This document shows positions 1 to 11,385 of a stretch of 20,291 bases of DNA, piece after piece. The stretch is taken from assembly GCA_001430745.1 (NCBI GenBank), contig KQ482046.1:89562-109852 (forward strand). Direction: 5' to 3'. Origin of the DNA: Auxenochlorella pyrenoidosa. Taxonomy: Eukaryota; Chlorophyta; Trebouxiophyceae; Chlorellales; Chlorellaceae. Position 1 is the first letter of the stretch. Each line of letters starts with the position of its first letter. The notes below the pieces were generated by a model. It saw only the letters and a list, made by a program, of their open reading frames with translations, was not told the DNA's origin and searched no databases. The position numbers were made by a program, and so were the translations under genes.

Positions 1-3000
1 GGCCAAGGGAAGTCTCAGGAATGTTGAGTGGAAGCAGCCCTGTGTTGGACCGCCAACCTGCAATACCAAGTCCTTTCTGCCCTGCTAGGCAAGCAGGATG
101 GTAGCCGAGGCGCTGCTATCAGAGGCAGAAACGCGTGCTCACCGTCTGCGCGGGCAGCTCTTCCAGCGGGGGCTCGAGGCAGTAGCTGTGCCACTGGCAG
201 TCGCAGGTGTCGCAGGGCAGCAGGCGGGCAGGGTCGTCATCTGGGGAGGGGTTGGGGGGGTGGGGTGGGTGGGTGGGTGGGGTGGGGGGGGGGGGGGACC
301 GGAACAGTGGTCCGGGCATGTGCTGTTGAGGTTGCGCCGGGCGCAGGAACAGGAAGGCAGGAGTCGCAGTTTGCATCAGTCGGAAAAACAAGGCGGCACA
401 CGAGGGGGCCAGTTAAAAGTGCAGGCAGCTCTCACCGCTCCAGCACGCCACGCAGCCGCGCCAGCTGCCCACCTCCTTGAAGGGGGCAAAGGGCCTGCGG
501 GGGTTCAGCAGGGGGAAGCACCGCCTGTTGCATGACGCGCACTGAGGGAGTAGGGCCAGGACCCCTGAACTGCATCGAGGCAAAGCCCTGTGAGCCTGCT
601 GCACAGAAAGGTCTGCTGCCCCCTGCTCCTGAGAGGGCACACGCGGTGAGCAAGCAACAACACGGGGGCCCGTGCGCACCTGTCCAGGTCGCGAACAGAG
701 TCGGTCAGCTGCCTCTGCCCCGTCGGGCGCTGCTGGCCAAGACTGCCTGCACCGGGCGTCCCTTCCTCCCCTCCCTCGCCAGCCGCCTGGGAGGCTGGCT
801 CTGCAGGCGCCTCAGGCGACGCCAACGCCGCCTCCCCCGCCTGGGAGGCAGGCTCAGGCGTGGGCCGCGCCACGCCGCCGCGACGCTGGCCAGGCACCGG
901 GGCATGCTGCGCCACGTAGTCTGCTGCACCCGTCACGGCGATCTCCCGCAGCGCCGACTCCAGCTTGCTGACCGCCAGCGCCGACAGCTCTGGAGCGGCT
1001 GCGGGCGGGCAGAACGAGCGGCCAGGGCGGAGTGCAAGTGGGGCGCCCGACAGGGGCGGCACGCCGAGACCTGGCGCATGCCATGCTGCAGCACAGCGCA
1101 ATGACGCATGCAGGGCCAGCGGCCATAACCAGCAGCGAGCAGCGCACCACAGCCACACCCCGGAAACTGGAGTCACATGAAAAAATATGTTGTTCAAAAA
1201 TAAGTGGGTGCCCATTTTCTACTCACACTTGTCCACAAACTCCTGGGCGTACAGCGAGTTGGGCTTGTTGCACCCCGCCTGCACCAGCTGCGCGGCGTAG
1301 CGCACATCGGCGGCAAACGCCGCCAGCGGGTCTGGCAGCGCGGTGTACACGCCTGCCAGGGGGTGGAGGGACGGGGGTTGCAGCAACAGGCAAGCGCTGC
1401 CCAGGAAGGCATTGGGCCGCTGGGGCAGGCGGCGCGACATAAGCAGGCACACGCATAAAGATTTGGGGAGGAAGGGGGCAGAGCAAGGGCGGAAACACAC
1501 AGCAAGCATGCCAGCACGTGCACGCGATGCAGGCAGCTGGGCAGTAGAAGGCTCAGGCGGGTCGAACAGGGCAGGCAGCTCGCACAGCTGTCGCCACCTG
1601 CTGCGCCGCACCACGCGTGCCAGAGCCCAGCCTGGCAGAGGGGCCTCACCAGCGTCGATGCGGGCAGCGATGCCTCGCAGGTCTAGCGGGCGGCCCCACT
1701 TGGCGGCTGCTGCAGCCGCCTGGCCGCTGAAGCTGAGCACGCGTCCGTCGCCCTTCTTCATCTTGCTGGCCTGCGGGGCAGGCGCACAGAGGCGGGCCAT
1801 CAGGCAGGGGCCGGCAAGAGCAGCAAAGGGTCCCCATCCTGCAGCAGAAGCGGGCCACCGGTCACCCAGCCCTGCTGCCCACCTGAATCACGTCCTTGAG
1901 CACGCAGCGCAGCAGGCGCTGCTGCGCCGCCACCGCTTCGGGCCCCGAGTCGGCGCCACCAATGGCCGCAAACGACTGCTCCGCCGCCGCCACGGCCTCA
2001 GCATCTGCCCGCTCAATCAGGCAGTGCCCGGAAGTCTTGCTGGCGGCGCGCGGCAGCGCTGCTGCGCCCTGCGTTAGCGACGGGGGCGGGCCTGCAGGCG
2101 AGCCAGGCAGACAGCTGGGGGGGGGGCGTCAGTCTGAGTGGCCAAAGCGCACGCCTGAGCTCCGCAGGCACGCCCCCAGAGGCCAGCGGCTGTTGCAGGG
2201 CAAAGCTGCCAGCTGCCTCGGACAGGAGGAGAAGGAAGCTGTGCTGCAGGTGCTTGCCTGCTGTGAGGTACTGCAGAATGACCCAGGGGTCCATCACCAG
2301 CAGTGGCTGCGTGGCACCTGCACACAGGAGGGACGGGCAGGAAGGGGCAGGGGTGTGGTGGGTGGGCATGACCTGCTGCAGAACCCAGCCCCTGGCGAGG
2401 GCACCTTGCCTAGCATACAGCTTCCTGCCACCGAGCTGAGAGTGGAGTCAAACAGCGTGCTTCATGAGCCAGGAATCTCTGCCTGTGCACACCTGGATTG
2501 CCAGTGTCCTTGGCCTGCGTCATGGCGCTGGTTGCTAGCACAGTCAGGTAGCGCCGAGCGGCCTGCAGCAGGGGCGGGAAAGGGGGAGGGGCCCCCGGGC
2601 AGGAAGGCTTGACGCAGACATAGCAGGAGTGTGCCGGCCAGGCTGCAGAGGTGGAGCATCGACGCAGAGGCCTGCCCTTTCCTGGGAGCAAAAAAGCGGC
2701 AAACCTCCGCCGGCCTCCCTCCCCTCCCCGGCACGCACTTCCTGCCAGGTCTCCTTCTTGATGTTCAGCGGGTGGTGCGCATGCTTGCCGCTGCCCCGCA
2801 GGTCGGCCATGCTGACGTCGCTATTGGCGCCTGCGTGGTGTGGTGTGGGGGTGGGGGCGACCCAGGTGTGTGGCATGCGCATGCAGGGGGGAGCTCAGAG
2901 CCAGGGCGACAAGGAGAAAGCAGGGCGGGCGGGCGGGCAGGCAAGGGCCATGCAGGAGTGCAGGCATGCGCAGGCGTCTGCCCTGCAGCGCTGCGCCCCG

Positions 3001-6000
3001 CTCACCGATGATGGCCTGGGCGGTGCCCTCAAACAGCCCGGTCACCAAAAAGTCCACCAGCGCCACCTGCAGCTGCACCGCCGCATCCGCCGGCTGCGCG
3101 GCAACCCCGCCGTCAGCCGACCCCTCGCCGCTGGCCTCGCCGCTCTGGCCCTCTGCTTGGGCGGACGGCGCCGGCGGCGGCGGCGCCTCCCCCAGCAGTG
3201 CCGCCTCCAGCTGCTGCAGGCTGGGCAGGCGGGTGCCGGGCGGCAGCCCCAGCAGCGGCTCGCCAAAGCGGCTCACAAACTGCCAGGCCTCGAGCAGCAC
3301 GGGCTGGTGCTGCAGCGGCAGCCGGCCGGTGGCCACACGGGCCGGCTCGGGCGGCGGCTCCTCGGCGTTGGGCAACTCGCAGTCCTCTGCGGGGTGGGCA
3401 GGGGAGGCAGGGCAGGGGTAAGGAGGGGAGGGGGCTCCATGGGTCGGCCGAAGGCGGGGAGAAGCATCCGGGCAGCTCCGCTGCGAGCTGCTCCCCAGCA
3501 ACAGGAGCTGCCACAGCCTGTGTGCGGCACAACATGCAATGCGCTGACCTCTGCCTGCAAAAATGATGAACACCCTCCCCGCCCCCCGGCCAGCCGGCCA
3601 GCAGCTGACCTATGAGCGCGTTGAGCTCGGCCTGCCTGCGCTGCGCCTCCATGAAGGCCGCCCGCTGCTGCAGCCGCTGCTGCTCCTTCAGCTTGTACAT
3701 GGCGTCATGCATGCTGCGGCGGGGAGGGGCGCTGGAAAGGCTGGGCCGATGAGGGCGGCGCAGAGGCAGGCCGCGTAGGGGCGCAATGGAAGGCTGGCGG
3801 GGGTGCTCCTTGTCTGCCGCCCCTCGCAGGCAGCCCCTGTTGAAGCATCCGACTGCCCTCTGTCTCCGCCATGTGCCGCAGCAGCAGGACACTAAGCCAT
3901 GCGCAGAGAACTGCCTCACCGCTCCTTGTCTGCACGCTTGCGGTCACGCTCCGCCTGCTTCTCAGCCTTGAGCCGCGCCTTCTGCTCCAGCCCGATGGCC
4001 CGCACCTCGTCCATCTCCACCTGCCGCACAATGCCGTCCAGCACCTGGAGGGGAGGGCGACCGGGGGAGCCGAGAGACGGATGGCATCAGCATCAGCGGG
4101 ATGGGATGCGCAGACAGGCGGGGAGGGGGAAGTGCTATGGAGGACGGGCTGCGCCCGGCCCATAGCCGGCAGCCCATGCGACGCATCAGGCATTGCCCAC
4201 CTGCTCGGTCGGCCTGGCCTGCCAGTTCTCCCACAAATCCCACGGCCGCACACGCTGCGCACGCCTGCCCGGTCCACCACCGAACATGCATGCCGCAGCG
4301 GCATGCCCCGTCCCACCCCCCGGCTCACCCGCCGAACCGCGTTCTCCTCGGCCTCCTTGCGGCTGGGCCTCGGGCCGCGCTTGCGGGGCGCCGCTGCGCC
4401 GCTCTCCCCGCCGCCGCCGGGCTTAGGCTTTGCCTCCACAGGCAGCGGCAGCTGCAGGCGCAGATGGGACAAGCAGCAGGGAGGCAAGGGATGAGCAGGC
4501 ATATCGATCAATGCCGGGAAGCAGCGCAGTGGGCCCGCTCACAAGCCCTCACACCGCACCGGCGCCCACGGTGCTTCCCAGGCGAACCAGTGCAGGCCCT
4601 GCCAGAACCACCACCCACCGTCTTCTTGCCGCGCGCCGCCAGCTCGGCGTTCAGGCGCTGCGTCTCCGCCACCCAGCCACCCGGCCGCTCATCCACCAGC
4701 CGGTAGTGCGGGCACAGCTCCATGCCGGGCAGGCCCTGCGGCAGGAGGGTGCACCAAGCAGGCAAAAGGGTGCTCCAGATGGCTGGGCAGCGGGCGCAGG
4801 TCTGGCCCGTCCCCTCTTGCACCGCCTGCTCATGGCTCTCGCGCTCCCAGTCGGCTCCCTGGCTTCGACCGCGCTTCGGCTGAGCAGCCAGCAGCCCGCA
4901 TGCGGCTAGCAGCAGCCCCTTTCTCTCCCTGACGTGCCCAACGCCCCCTCCGCCCCAACGGCCTCCCGTGCCCTGGCCGCCCAGCTCTCTACCCCCCGGG
5001 CCCGCACCTCCATTGCCTGCAGCACCGCGGTGTCTGCCAGGCCAAAGCGCTCCAGGCCCCACTGCGACTTGAGCGGGCGGCACTTGACCAGCAGGTGCTC
5101 GGCAGCATCCAGGGCGCGCCCGGCAGGTACTGCAACGCGGCAGGCGGGGCGGGCATGGCAGAGGGGCGGTGAGGCGGGGTCAGAGCGCTGCCTGCCGGCG
5201 CCGAGGCGGGCAGAAAGGCGCGGCGGGCGCGACGAGGGGCCCTCCCGCGCTGCAGAGCGCACCTCCACAGCTGTACTTGGCTGAGGCACACCCGGGCTGT
5301 CTCCTGCAGGCCATAATGGTAACGCTGTCCAAGGTACTGCGGCCCACCTGGGCTGTCCTCCTGGAAGCCATAGGGGTACTGCTGCCCCGGCGGCATGCTG
5401 CGGTGCTTCATGGAGCGGTTGAGCAGCGCAATCTCCAGCGCCTCGCTCTGCCTCTCCTCGGCGTCCTGCGGGGGCGGGGCAGCAGGTTGGGCAGCAGCCG
5501 GGGCGGGCTCTCGTAAGGAGCAAGACAGCGCTGCGCCGGCGACTGCATGCAGCGGGCGGGCGTCAGCAGTTGGGTCGCACCCAGGCGCCTGCAGCTACGG
5601 CCACATTGAGGTGCACAGCGTGGGGGACGGACAGCAGGGGAGGAAGACAGGGCACCTCGTACCTGGTATGCAGCATCGGGCGACGACCCAGCACCCAGCT
5701 CCACAATCTCGGTTGCCGGCTTGTCGCCGTGCGCCAGCCGCTGCGCCTTGATCCTGCAGCTCGCGGGATGAGCAGAGCTTCGCGGGCGGCTGTGGGCTGT
5801 AGCTCTTCGCGCCAGCGAGGACCGCAACCAGGGGCACAATCTCCGCATGTCACGCTTCCCCAATTGCAGCATTCTTGCAGCCCAAACACGTCGACAGCAG
5901 GGATGCCCACCCTCGGCACCCTGCCGCCGCTGATGAGCAGGTCCACATTGAGGCAGTGCATAGAGCAGCCCGACACGCGGGTGTGGGCAGGGGCAGCACC

Positions 6001-7385
6001 CACCTGAAGATGGGGCCCTGGGGCGTCTCGGTGATGGAGTTGATGAAGCGCACCCCCTTCTCGTCCTCCCACTCAGATGTGAACCCGGCGGGCCACAGCC
6101 GGTCGGCAGACCAGAAGGCTGTGAGGGGTGGCAGTGGCAGGGCAGGGGCAGTGACGCTCCAGAAGAGAGCAGAGGGCGTCAGCTCACGTGAAAGGAGGCG
6201 GCGAGCAGCTGCAGAGCAAGCTACACTGGCACGGTCCCCGCACGTTGAGCGAGCCAGCTCACAGTCAGCAGCAGCATCCCTTCCCCACAAACAATCCCCC
6301 ACACACAATGCTTGCTCCGCACAAGCTGGTGCCCTGCACTCACATGCATCCCCGGGCCGCACAGCCCCCAGGCTGGTGACCAGCACACCGCAGGCCAGCC
6401 GGTGCGGCAGCGCCAGGGCCTCGCGCCGCTTGACCGCCGCCGCCAGCGCGGACTGCCGGTCCAGCGGAACATAGGCGGCAGCCGCGGCCGCGGCCGCTGC
6501 GCTGCTGGCGGCGCCGCCCTCGCTCTTCCGGTTGCGCGGCTTGCCGCCGCTCTTGGGCTCCGCGCCCTCCACCAACCCAAAGTCGCGGGCGATCTCCATG
6601 CGCGAGCGGTAGCGTTTGCCCGCTGGCGAGAAGTAATACTGCACAGAGGGGTGGGGCAGCGTGGTGCACAGCACTGACACGAGGTCACGCAGCAGGGAGC
6701 AAAGGACAGGCAGCAGCGGCAGGCGGCAAGAAGCGCGCTGACCCCGGCTGCTGACAAAACAGTGCTCTCAGACTTCCAGGAGGTTCAACATCAGAGTTGA
6801 GCTGCTAGCGACCAACAAAATGCATGGGCAGCAGGACCATAGGCAGCCAGACAGCGCAGGTTGGCACGTTGCAAGTGGCAACGCACCGCATCTGAAGTGC
6901 CCAGCGAGGTGCCTGTGGCCCGGACCTTGACCTCCACCCGCCATGCCTCATCAAATGGCACGGCTGCAGGCACGGGGCAGGCAGCAAGGGAGCGCAGGAG
7001 GCCGTCACAGGCAGAGGGAGGCGGCAGGGGCGGGCGGCGGCTGCACAGGCACTCCCCTCTTGACTCCCGGGCGCTCACCCTTCTCCTCGAAGAACTCCCG
7101 CAGGCGATCCTTGAGCTCCCGCTGCTTTTCTGCGGCCTGCAAAGGTCGTGAGGGTGATGGCGCCCTGTCGGCCCTGCTCCCGCCTTGGCGGCGACCGATC
7201 CACTGTGTGCGCCATGCGAGCGCTGCTGACGGGCGCAGACAGGCACCCGCTGAGGTGGGTACCTGCTGGCAGCCACTCTCACTGCACACTGCTCCCCGAG
7301 CCCTTACCTTCTGCGCCAGCATTTCGCTGGTGAACATGGAGCCCGGGGGCGGCACCCCCGCGCCGGGCGTGCCCGCGAAACTCAT
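1..7385 (-). CDS. MBD9-like chromatin reader (MBD, FYRN-like, DDT, bromodomain-like, PHD), 3' end cut by window
   Basis: Probable nuclear chromatin protein. In plants MBD9 works with ISWI and SWR1 remodellers. Exons, 5' to 3': 7385-7308, 7136-7079, 6963-6887, 6638-6344, 6118-6004, 5753-5663, 5465-5348, 5129-5008, 4735-4619, 4451-4329, 4044-3920, 3713-3610, 3386-3006, 2830-2739, 2562-2493, 2317-2258, 2061-1883, 1770-1650, 1352-1227, 998-680, 524-436, 240-143. They give at least 986 residues. Seen: MBD at about 50-93 (YYFSPAGKRYRSR core), FYRN-like at 155-208 (LWPAGFTSEW ... GPIFR), basic coiled coil at 399-474, DDT at about 505-590 (EAWQFVSRFGEPLLGLPP), a WHIM-like helix (HHPLNIKKETWQEAARRYL), bromodomain-like at 760-817, and a PHD finger. 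Joins 5348/5129, 2258/2061 (GC donor) and 680/524 are less certain. The start is the first ATG of a 26-codon exon with a GTAAGG donor. Family call is from recalled motifs. Confidence 0.8.
143..524 (-). other. PHD zinc finger split over two exons of the MBD9-like gene
   Basis: Exons 524-436 and 240-143 join in phase 1 to form a C4HC3 finger. Visible ligands are C948-x2-C951, C963-x2-C966, H971-x2-C974, with the typical W-H-x-x-C and a following L-E-P-P-L. The last C-x2-C pair is not in the window; the final exon should lie beyond position 1. PHD fingers of this form read the histone H3 tail. The acceptor at 524 was chosen because it alone joins in phase with the donor at 680; an acceptor at about 571 has a better pyrimidine tract but breaks the frame unless the upstream donor also changes. 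Confidence 0.75.
243..297 (+). repeat. Poly-G/TGGG tract (intron C-tract on the transcript)
   Basis: About 55 bases of almost pure G on the plus strand, with runs of 4, 4, 7, 4, 3, 3, 3, 4 and about 15 G separated by single T or A bases. It lies in the intron 241-435 of the MBD9-like gene, directly before the acceptor at 242-241, so the transcript carries a nearly pure C polypyrimidine tract. The plus strand could form G-quadruplexes. Confidence 0.85.
5280..5405 (-). repeat. Imperfect 57-bp tandem duplication covering an exon end and its donor
   Basis: Read on the minus strand, the segment ending exon 7 of the MBD9-like gene is followed 57 bases later by a diverged copy. Both carry TATGGC, CAGGAG, ACAGCCC and GGTG in the same order. 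In one frame the copies encode QYPYGFQED and QRYHYGLQET, 19 residues apart. The proposed donor (G|GTGGGC, exon end 5348) lies in the first copy; the second copy has CGG|GTGTGC at the equivalent place. The duplication may have created two competing donors, or both copies may be coding. Confidence 0.7.
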
Positions 7386-8519
7386 CGCCCTCCGCTAGCG
7401 TCCCGATCTCGCTGCTCAGGCTCCTGAGAGCGCCTCCATTGCAGAAGCGGCAGGGACAACGGTCAGATGGAAGGCATTATGCTGCGAGCGGCCTGGGGGT
7501 GGGGATTTTGGGGGTCCCGACAGCAGGAGCGGTGTGGCGCCAACGGCAGCGTCGACGGCAGCGGCGGGCCCACTCTGGCTGCCTTGCTGAACAGGTGGCC
7601 GGGGTCACAAGTTTGCTACTTTCTTTAAAAGCTATGGCAGCGTGTATGACAGCAGCAAGTGCATGCGATGTATGAGCAGCGGCGAGGGAAGGACATGTCC
7701 ACTACTGGGCCGTGGGAGATAAGACTCGAGCACAGGCTCATGTGCAACAGCTGCTGCCCGGCTTCGCTTTCGTCCAGAGAAGCTGACACAAGGTTGCTTG
7801 GAACCTGGAGTGCAAAGGCACTGCGTTTCCTGCATGATCGCTGGGCTGATGTCGGCAGGAATCGTACAGAGCAGACGGGGTCCGCAGAAGGCAACAGCCG
7901 GGTGCCCTGAAGGAGATGTGTGCCTTTGCTCAAGGTCAAGAGCCTGCAGTACGCTTGCACCTTTACGCGTAGAGCAGTGAGACCCACAGCAGGCATCAGA
8001 GACGACAACAAACCTTCAGGACCTGAAAGGGGCTGCTTCGTGGCGGTGGTGCTGCCTATCCACACCGTCCCCTGGCGGGCTGTTCAACGGCCAAGGCATG
8101 CCAGAGAGCTCGTCAGCAAGCAGTGTCTGCATCGTTCTGCACGAATGCTGCAAGCCTGTCAACCTGGCGATTCGACTCCACGGCAGCATGCCGGGGTGCA
8201 CCACCTGAGACGGAATGGCTGCACTGTTGCACAAACGTCACAGCAACAAAACCAAGAAAAAGGTAGAGAAAAGAATTCTGAGAGTCGTGACAAGGCGAGA
8301 TTGGGGGTGTGTGGTTTTAGTGTGTGTTGGCCCCTCAGGTGGGTGCACATGCAGCTGTCCTTGCTCACAAACAAATGTGAAGTAGTATCTCTAAATCGTC
8401 GCTCAGGCGAGCGGCATGGCAGACACTTGACACCCCTTGGCAGGCAGCGCAGCCGCTGAGCAGCGGCTTCAACGCCAGGCCAAGAGCTGAGCCGCGTCGG
8501 CGCAACGTCCCGCCGCGCG
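7386..8519. other. Intergenic: 3' region of the hydrolase gene and 5' region of the MBD9-like gene
   Basis: These 1.1 kb lie between two minus-strand genes, the hydrolase stop at 8520 and the MBD9-like start at 7385. The stretch from about 7600 to 8420 is visibly less GC-rich than its surroundings. Open frames here (for example 7625-8065 minus and 7920-8459 plus) have no recognisable motifs, no splice-consistent extension and odd composition, so I treat them as chance. No TATA box or TGTAA signal stands out. The region should hold the hydrolase 3' UTR and the MBD9-like promoter and 5' UTR. Confidence 0.5.
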
Positions 8520-10940
8520 TCACAGGTGCGCTCCCTGCTGCTGCGCCTGCAAAAAGGCACGCACGCGCTGCAGGTCCTCGGGGGGTAGCGCGGGTATGAC
8601 GTGCCCTCGCCCGTGCGTCACCACCACGGGGCGGTCGAAACTCTCGATCAGCTGCGACCAGGCGCACACAAAAAGGAGGGATGGTGCTGATGTGGCTTGA
8701 GCGATCACTGGGAGGGGCACATTGATTGGGGCAGCATACAGTGGCCACGAAGCGAGGCCCGCACTTCAGCGACCCCCCGCACCCAGGCCACTGCTGCCAA
8801 GGAGCCAACGCTGACTGGGAGCAGATCATCGAAATGTAGCAGGGCAAGGCCACGCCGCCACGCGCTCGGGTGCCGGGCAAAGCATGACGGCAGAGGCCAG
8901 ATGGGCAGCCGGGCAACCATGACGGGGCAGGAGCATTGCCCACAAAGCAGGCCAGCGGCTCGCCTGCACCTCCAGCTGCGGGCACGCAGTGTTGCAGGGA
9001 CGCACATGGCCGGGCAAGTGAGGCAGGGGGAGGGGAGGGGGCACCCACCAGGTTGGTCAGCGGCTTGACCGGGTCGCGGTCGCCGATGACATGCAGCGAG
9101 GGCGCCGGGCGCATGGCCTTGTAAAACCGCTCCAGCTGAGGGTCGCGCACCCTGCGATGGGGCGGGGGGTGGGGCCCGGCGTGGTGGACGCAGCGGTGTG
9201 GGGAATGTGGCGGGGCGGAGCCATGGGGTTTATGAACGCAGTGGCACGGCAGCCCGTGGCAGGGGGAGGTGCGGGCACAGTGCCATGGCGGCACGCAGGG
9301 GAGGCAGGGCTGAGCAATGGGCATTCGGCACATCAGGACGAGCTGAGCTCTCAAGACCAAGGCTTGCCCAGCAGCGTCCGCCTGCTGTGCTGCTGTGCCA
9401 GTGCCTGCAGCGCCCCCGTTCCACCCACCTAATCCCTGCAAACGCCACGATGAACCGCAGCGGCGGCAGCCCCTTGAGCGCAAACCCGCTGCGCTGCATG
9501 CCCACCACCAGGCTCGACATTGCGCCGCCCTGAGTGCCGTAGGAACACCGGGAGGAGCACCAATCATGCATCATGTTGCCACAGCAGAGAGCCGAGCCGC
9601 CAAACATGGCTGCAGAACAGCTGCAGTGCGCTTGTATAGGCGCTGCCAGTGGGGATCCTGGTGCCAGGCTCACTCCACAGAATACCCTCGCCTGCCCACC
9701 CAAACCTGGCTGTGCACTCGCGACACGGGCCTGCCCGCTTTCCTTACGAGCACAGAGGAATGCGCGGGCTCTTCCCACCTGCACCCCCTGTTCTCACCTG
9801 GCTAAACCCCATCACGCCGTCAAAGGGGCCATGCAGCCGCAGCGCATCCTCGACCTGCAACACCCACATGTGCGCATGAGGCTTGCGGTCAGGCCACGCA
9901 CAGCATGCCTGCCTCAAGCTGCAGAACAGCAGCGTTGCAGGACTCACTGATCAACTGCACATCGCCCACCCTCACGCGACTCAAGTTGGCGTTCGAGAGG
10001 GCGTAGATCCACAATGGCCTGCCCAGCTGCACCCACATGCCTCCGCAGCTGTGGCCGGACCTGGGCACCCTCCAGCCATGCTCACAGGCCGCAGGCACGT
10101 CGCGCAGCATGGCTGCGCTGGGCGACAGCTGGGCTGCACGCACCTGCGCCACCGCTCGCTGCCACCCGGCATACGTCCAGCGGCCCGTCTCGTCTCGGTT
10201 GGCATTCCACCTACCGAGCGGGAGAGGGGGGGCCAACGCGGCAGGCGGCACGGTTGCGGCAGCTGCACATTTGGCCCATCGCGCTGAGGGCAGGGCCCTG
10301 GAGAGAAATTTCAGGGCAGTATGGGAGGAGGTGCAGACCAGCGCGGTAGGCAGGGCATGCCAGCACAGACGGTGATACTGGCGGCTGGTCGGGAGAGGGT
10401 TCAGCCCACAATGCGCAGGCTGGTCATCCCCAGGCCGGCCGCACACCGCGAGCCGTGTTTGCGGGCCACAGGCAGGTGCAGGCAACCTGCCAGCATGCCT
10501 GCCTGCCTGCCTGGCACCAACCTCACCACTCAAAGTAGGGCCCAGCAAAAAAGGGCGACACGTCGTCAGGGATGGGCCCGCTGGCCGCGTTGGGCGCGTC
10601 GATAAACACCTGCGGGGCAGGGGCCGCGTTACTGCCAACAAGGTGAAGCGCCAGGCGCCCACCCTCCTTACTTTGAGCTGTTGGCCTGCCAGGAGCACAC
10701 TGGGAAAGCACTGAGGCAGCATCCTTCCAGGGTCTTCTTCCCCATCCCGGCCCACCCTTGCAGCCGCAATCAGCTGGACGAGAAAGACAGACAGACCGGA
10801 ATGGCTCTCACTATATCCAGCAGGTCTTCGAGCTCCTTGTCCAACCCCGCCCGCTGCAGCTGCTCCTGGAAGATGGCCGCAGACGTCCTGAAGCTATGCA
10901 GCGCCAGGACGCGCAGCTTGCGCGGCGGGCTGTGCGGCAT
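8520..10940 (-). CDS. FSH1/OVCA2-type serine hydrolase (223 aa, 7 exons)
   Basis: Alpha/beta hydrolase of the FSH1 family (Pfam Serine_hydrolase, FSH), probably a small carboxylesterase; the natural substrate is unknown. Exons: 10940-10812, 10609-10527, 10210-10144, 9854-9798, 9529-9429, 9151-9049, 8651-8520, all GT-AG and phase-consistent, 672 nt including stop. Seen: beta-1 motif RVLALHSFR near residue 10, VFIDAPNA (44-51), the family-typical FEWWN around 71, nucleophile elbow GFSQGG with Ser111 and the intron exactly between Q112 and G113, Asp172 in IGDRDPV, and His197 in THGRGH. The triad is complete and the length (about 220 aa) is usual. Oddity: the usual L-H-G of this family is L-H-S here. 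The N-terminus shows no clear targeting peptide, so a cytosolic protein is likely. Substrate remains open; fold and catalytic class are secure. Confidence 0.92.
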
Positions 10941-11385
10941 GGCGGGGTGCGACCGGCCTGGCTGTGCGTGCCGCGCTGTCAGGTGGAGTGCGGTGGCAGA
11001 GGCGTTACGGCGCCGTGGGCAAGCCGGGTACGTCAGCCGCGGTTGGCAATGGAAGGAGCGATTCCTCTAGCCATACCAAGGAGCGCCTGGGGTCGTTACG
11101 CAGCGGGAAGGCCTGTAGCAGCCTGTGGACCAGTTCTCTGTCTCCGACACCTTGGGAAGACCTCTGGGAGATGCACAAGCCTTGCCACAGATGATCGCAC
11201 ACACTGCAGACAAGAATAACAAGCAGTGAAGAGCACAATGCGCCTCGGTTGGCTCAGCATGGCGTGTCGGGCCCTTGCGCATTGCGTGTGGCTGACCTCC
11301 TGCCTCGATCACATACGGTAGCTCGTTCAAGCAGCTTCCAGTTGACGCCTGCTGGTTGCGGCACGAGCAGCCCGCTCTTGCCGCC
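10941..11385. promoter_or_regulatory. Divergent intergenic region between the hydrolase and NCA1-like genes
   Basis: The two start codons face away from each other with 445 bases between them, so both 5' UTRs and promoters must lie here unless non-coding 5' exons exist. I see no clear TATA box or repeated operator. The NCA1-like ATG at 11386 is in good initiation context (CCGCCATGTC). Confidence 0.6.

Noticed and set aside
1160..1225. A/T-rich island with A-runs, looking like a promoter or poly(A) site
   Set aside because: It lies just after the donor of the intron 999-1226 of the MBD9-like gene, and the flanking exons join in phase, so it is intronic.
2629..3615. 328-codon open frame on the plus strand
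   Set aside because: It is antisense to the DDT exon of the MBD9-like gene and has no recognisable domain.
6440..6520. GCG/GCC-rich run coding poly-alanine in the MBD9-like gene
   Set aside because: Low-complexity alanine stretches are common in GC-rich algal proteins and occur in most genes of this window.
7625..8459. Possible small gene in the AT-richer intergenic stretch (146-aa minus or 179-aa plus frames)
   Set aside because: No motif, no good start context and no splice-consistent partner; more likely UTR and promoter sequence.
8365..9567. 400-codon open frame on the minus strand
   Set aside because: It reads through introns of the hydrolase gene in a frame that only partly matches the real exons; the phase-consistent exon model explains the region better.
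10496..10511. CCTG tetranucleotide run
   Set aside because: Only about four units inside an intron of the hydrolase gene; ordinary simple sequence.
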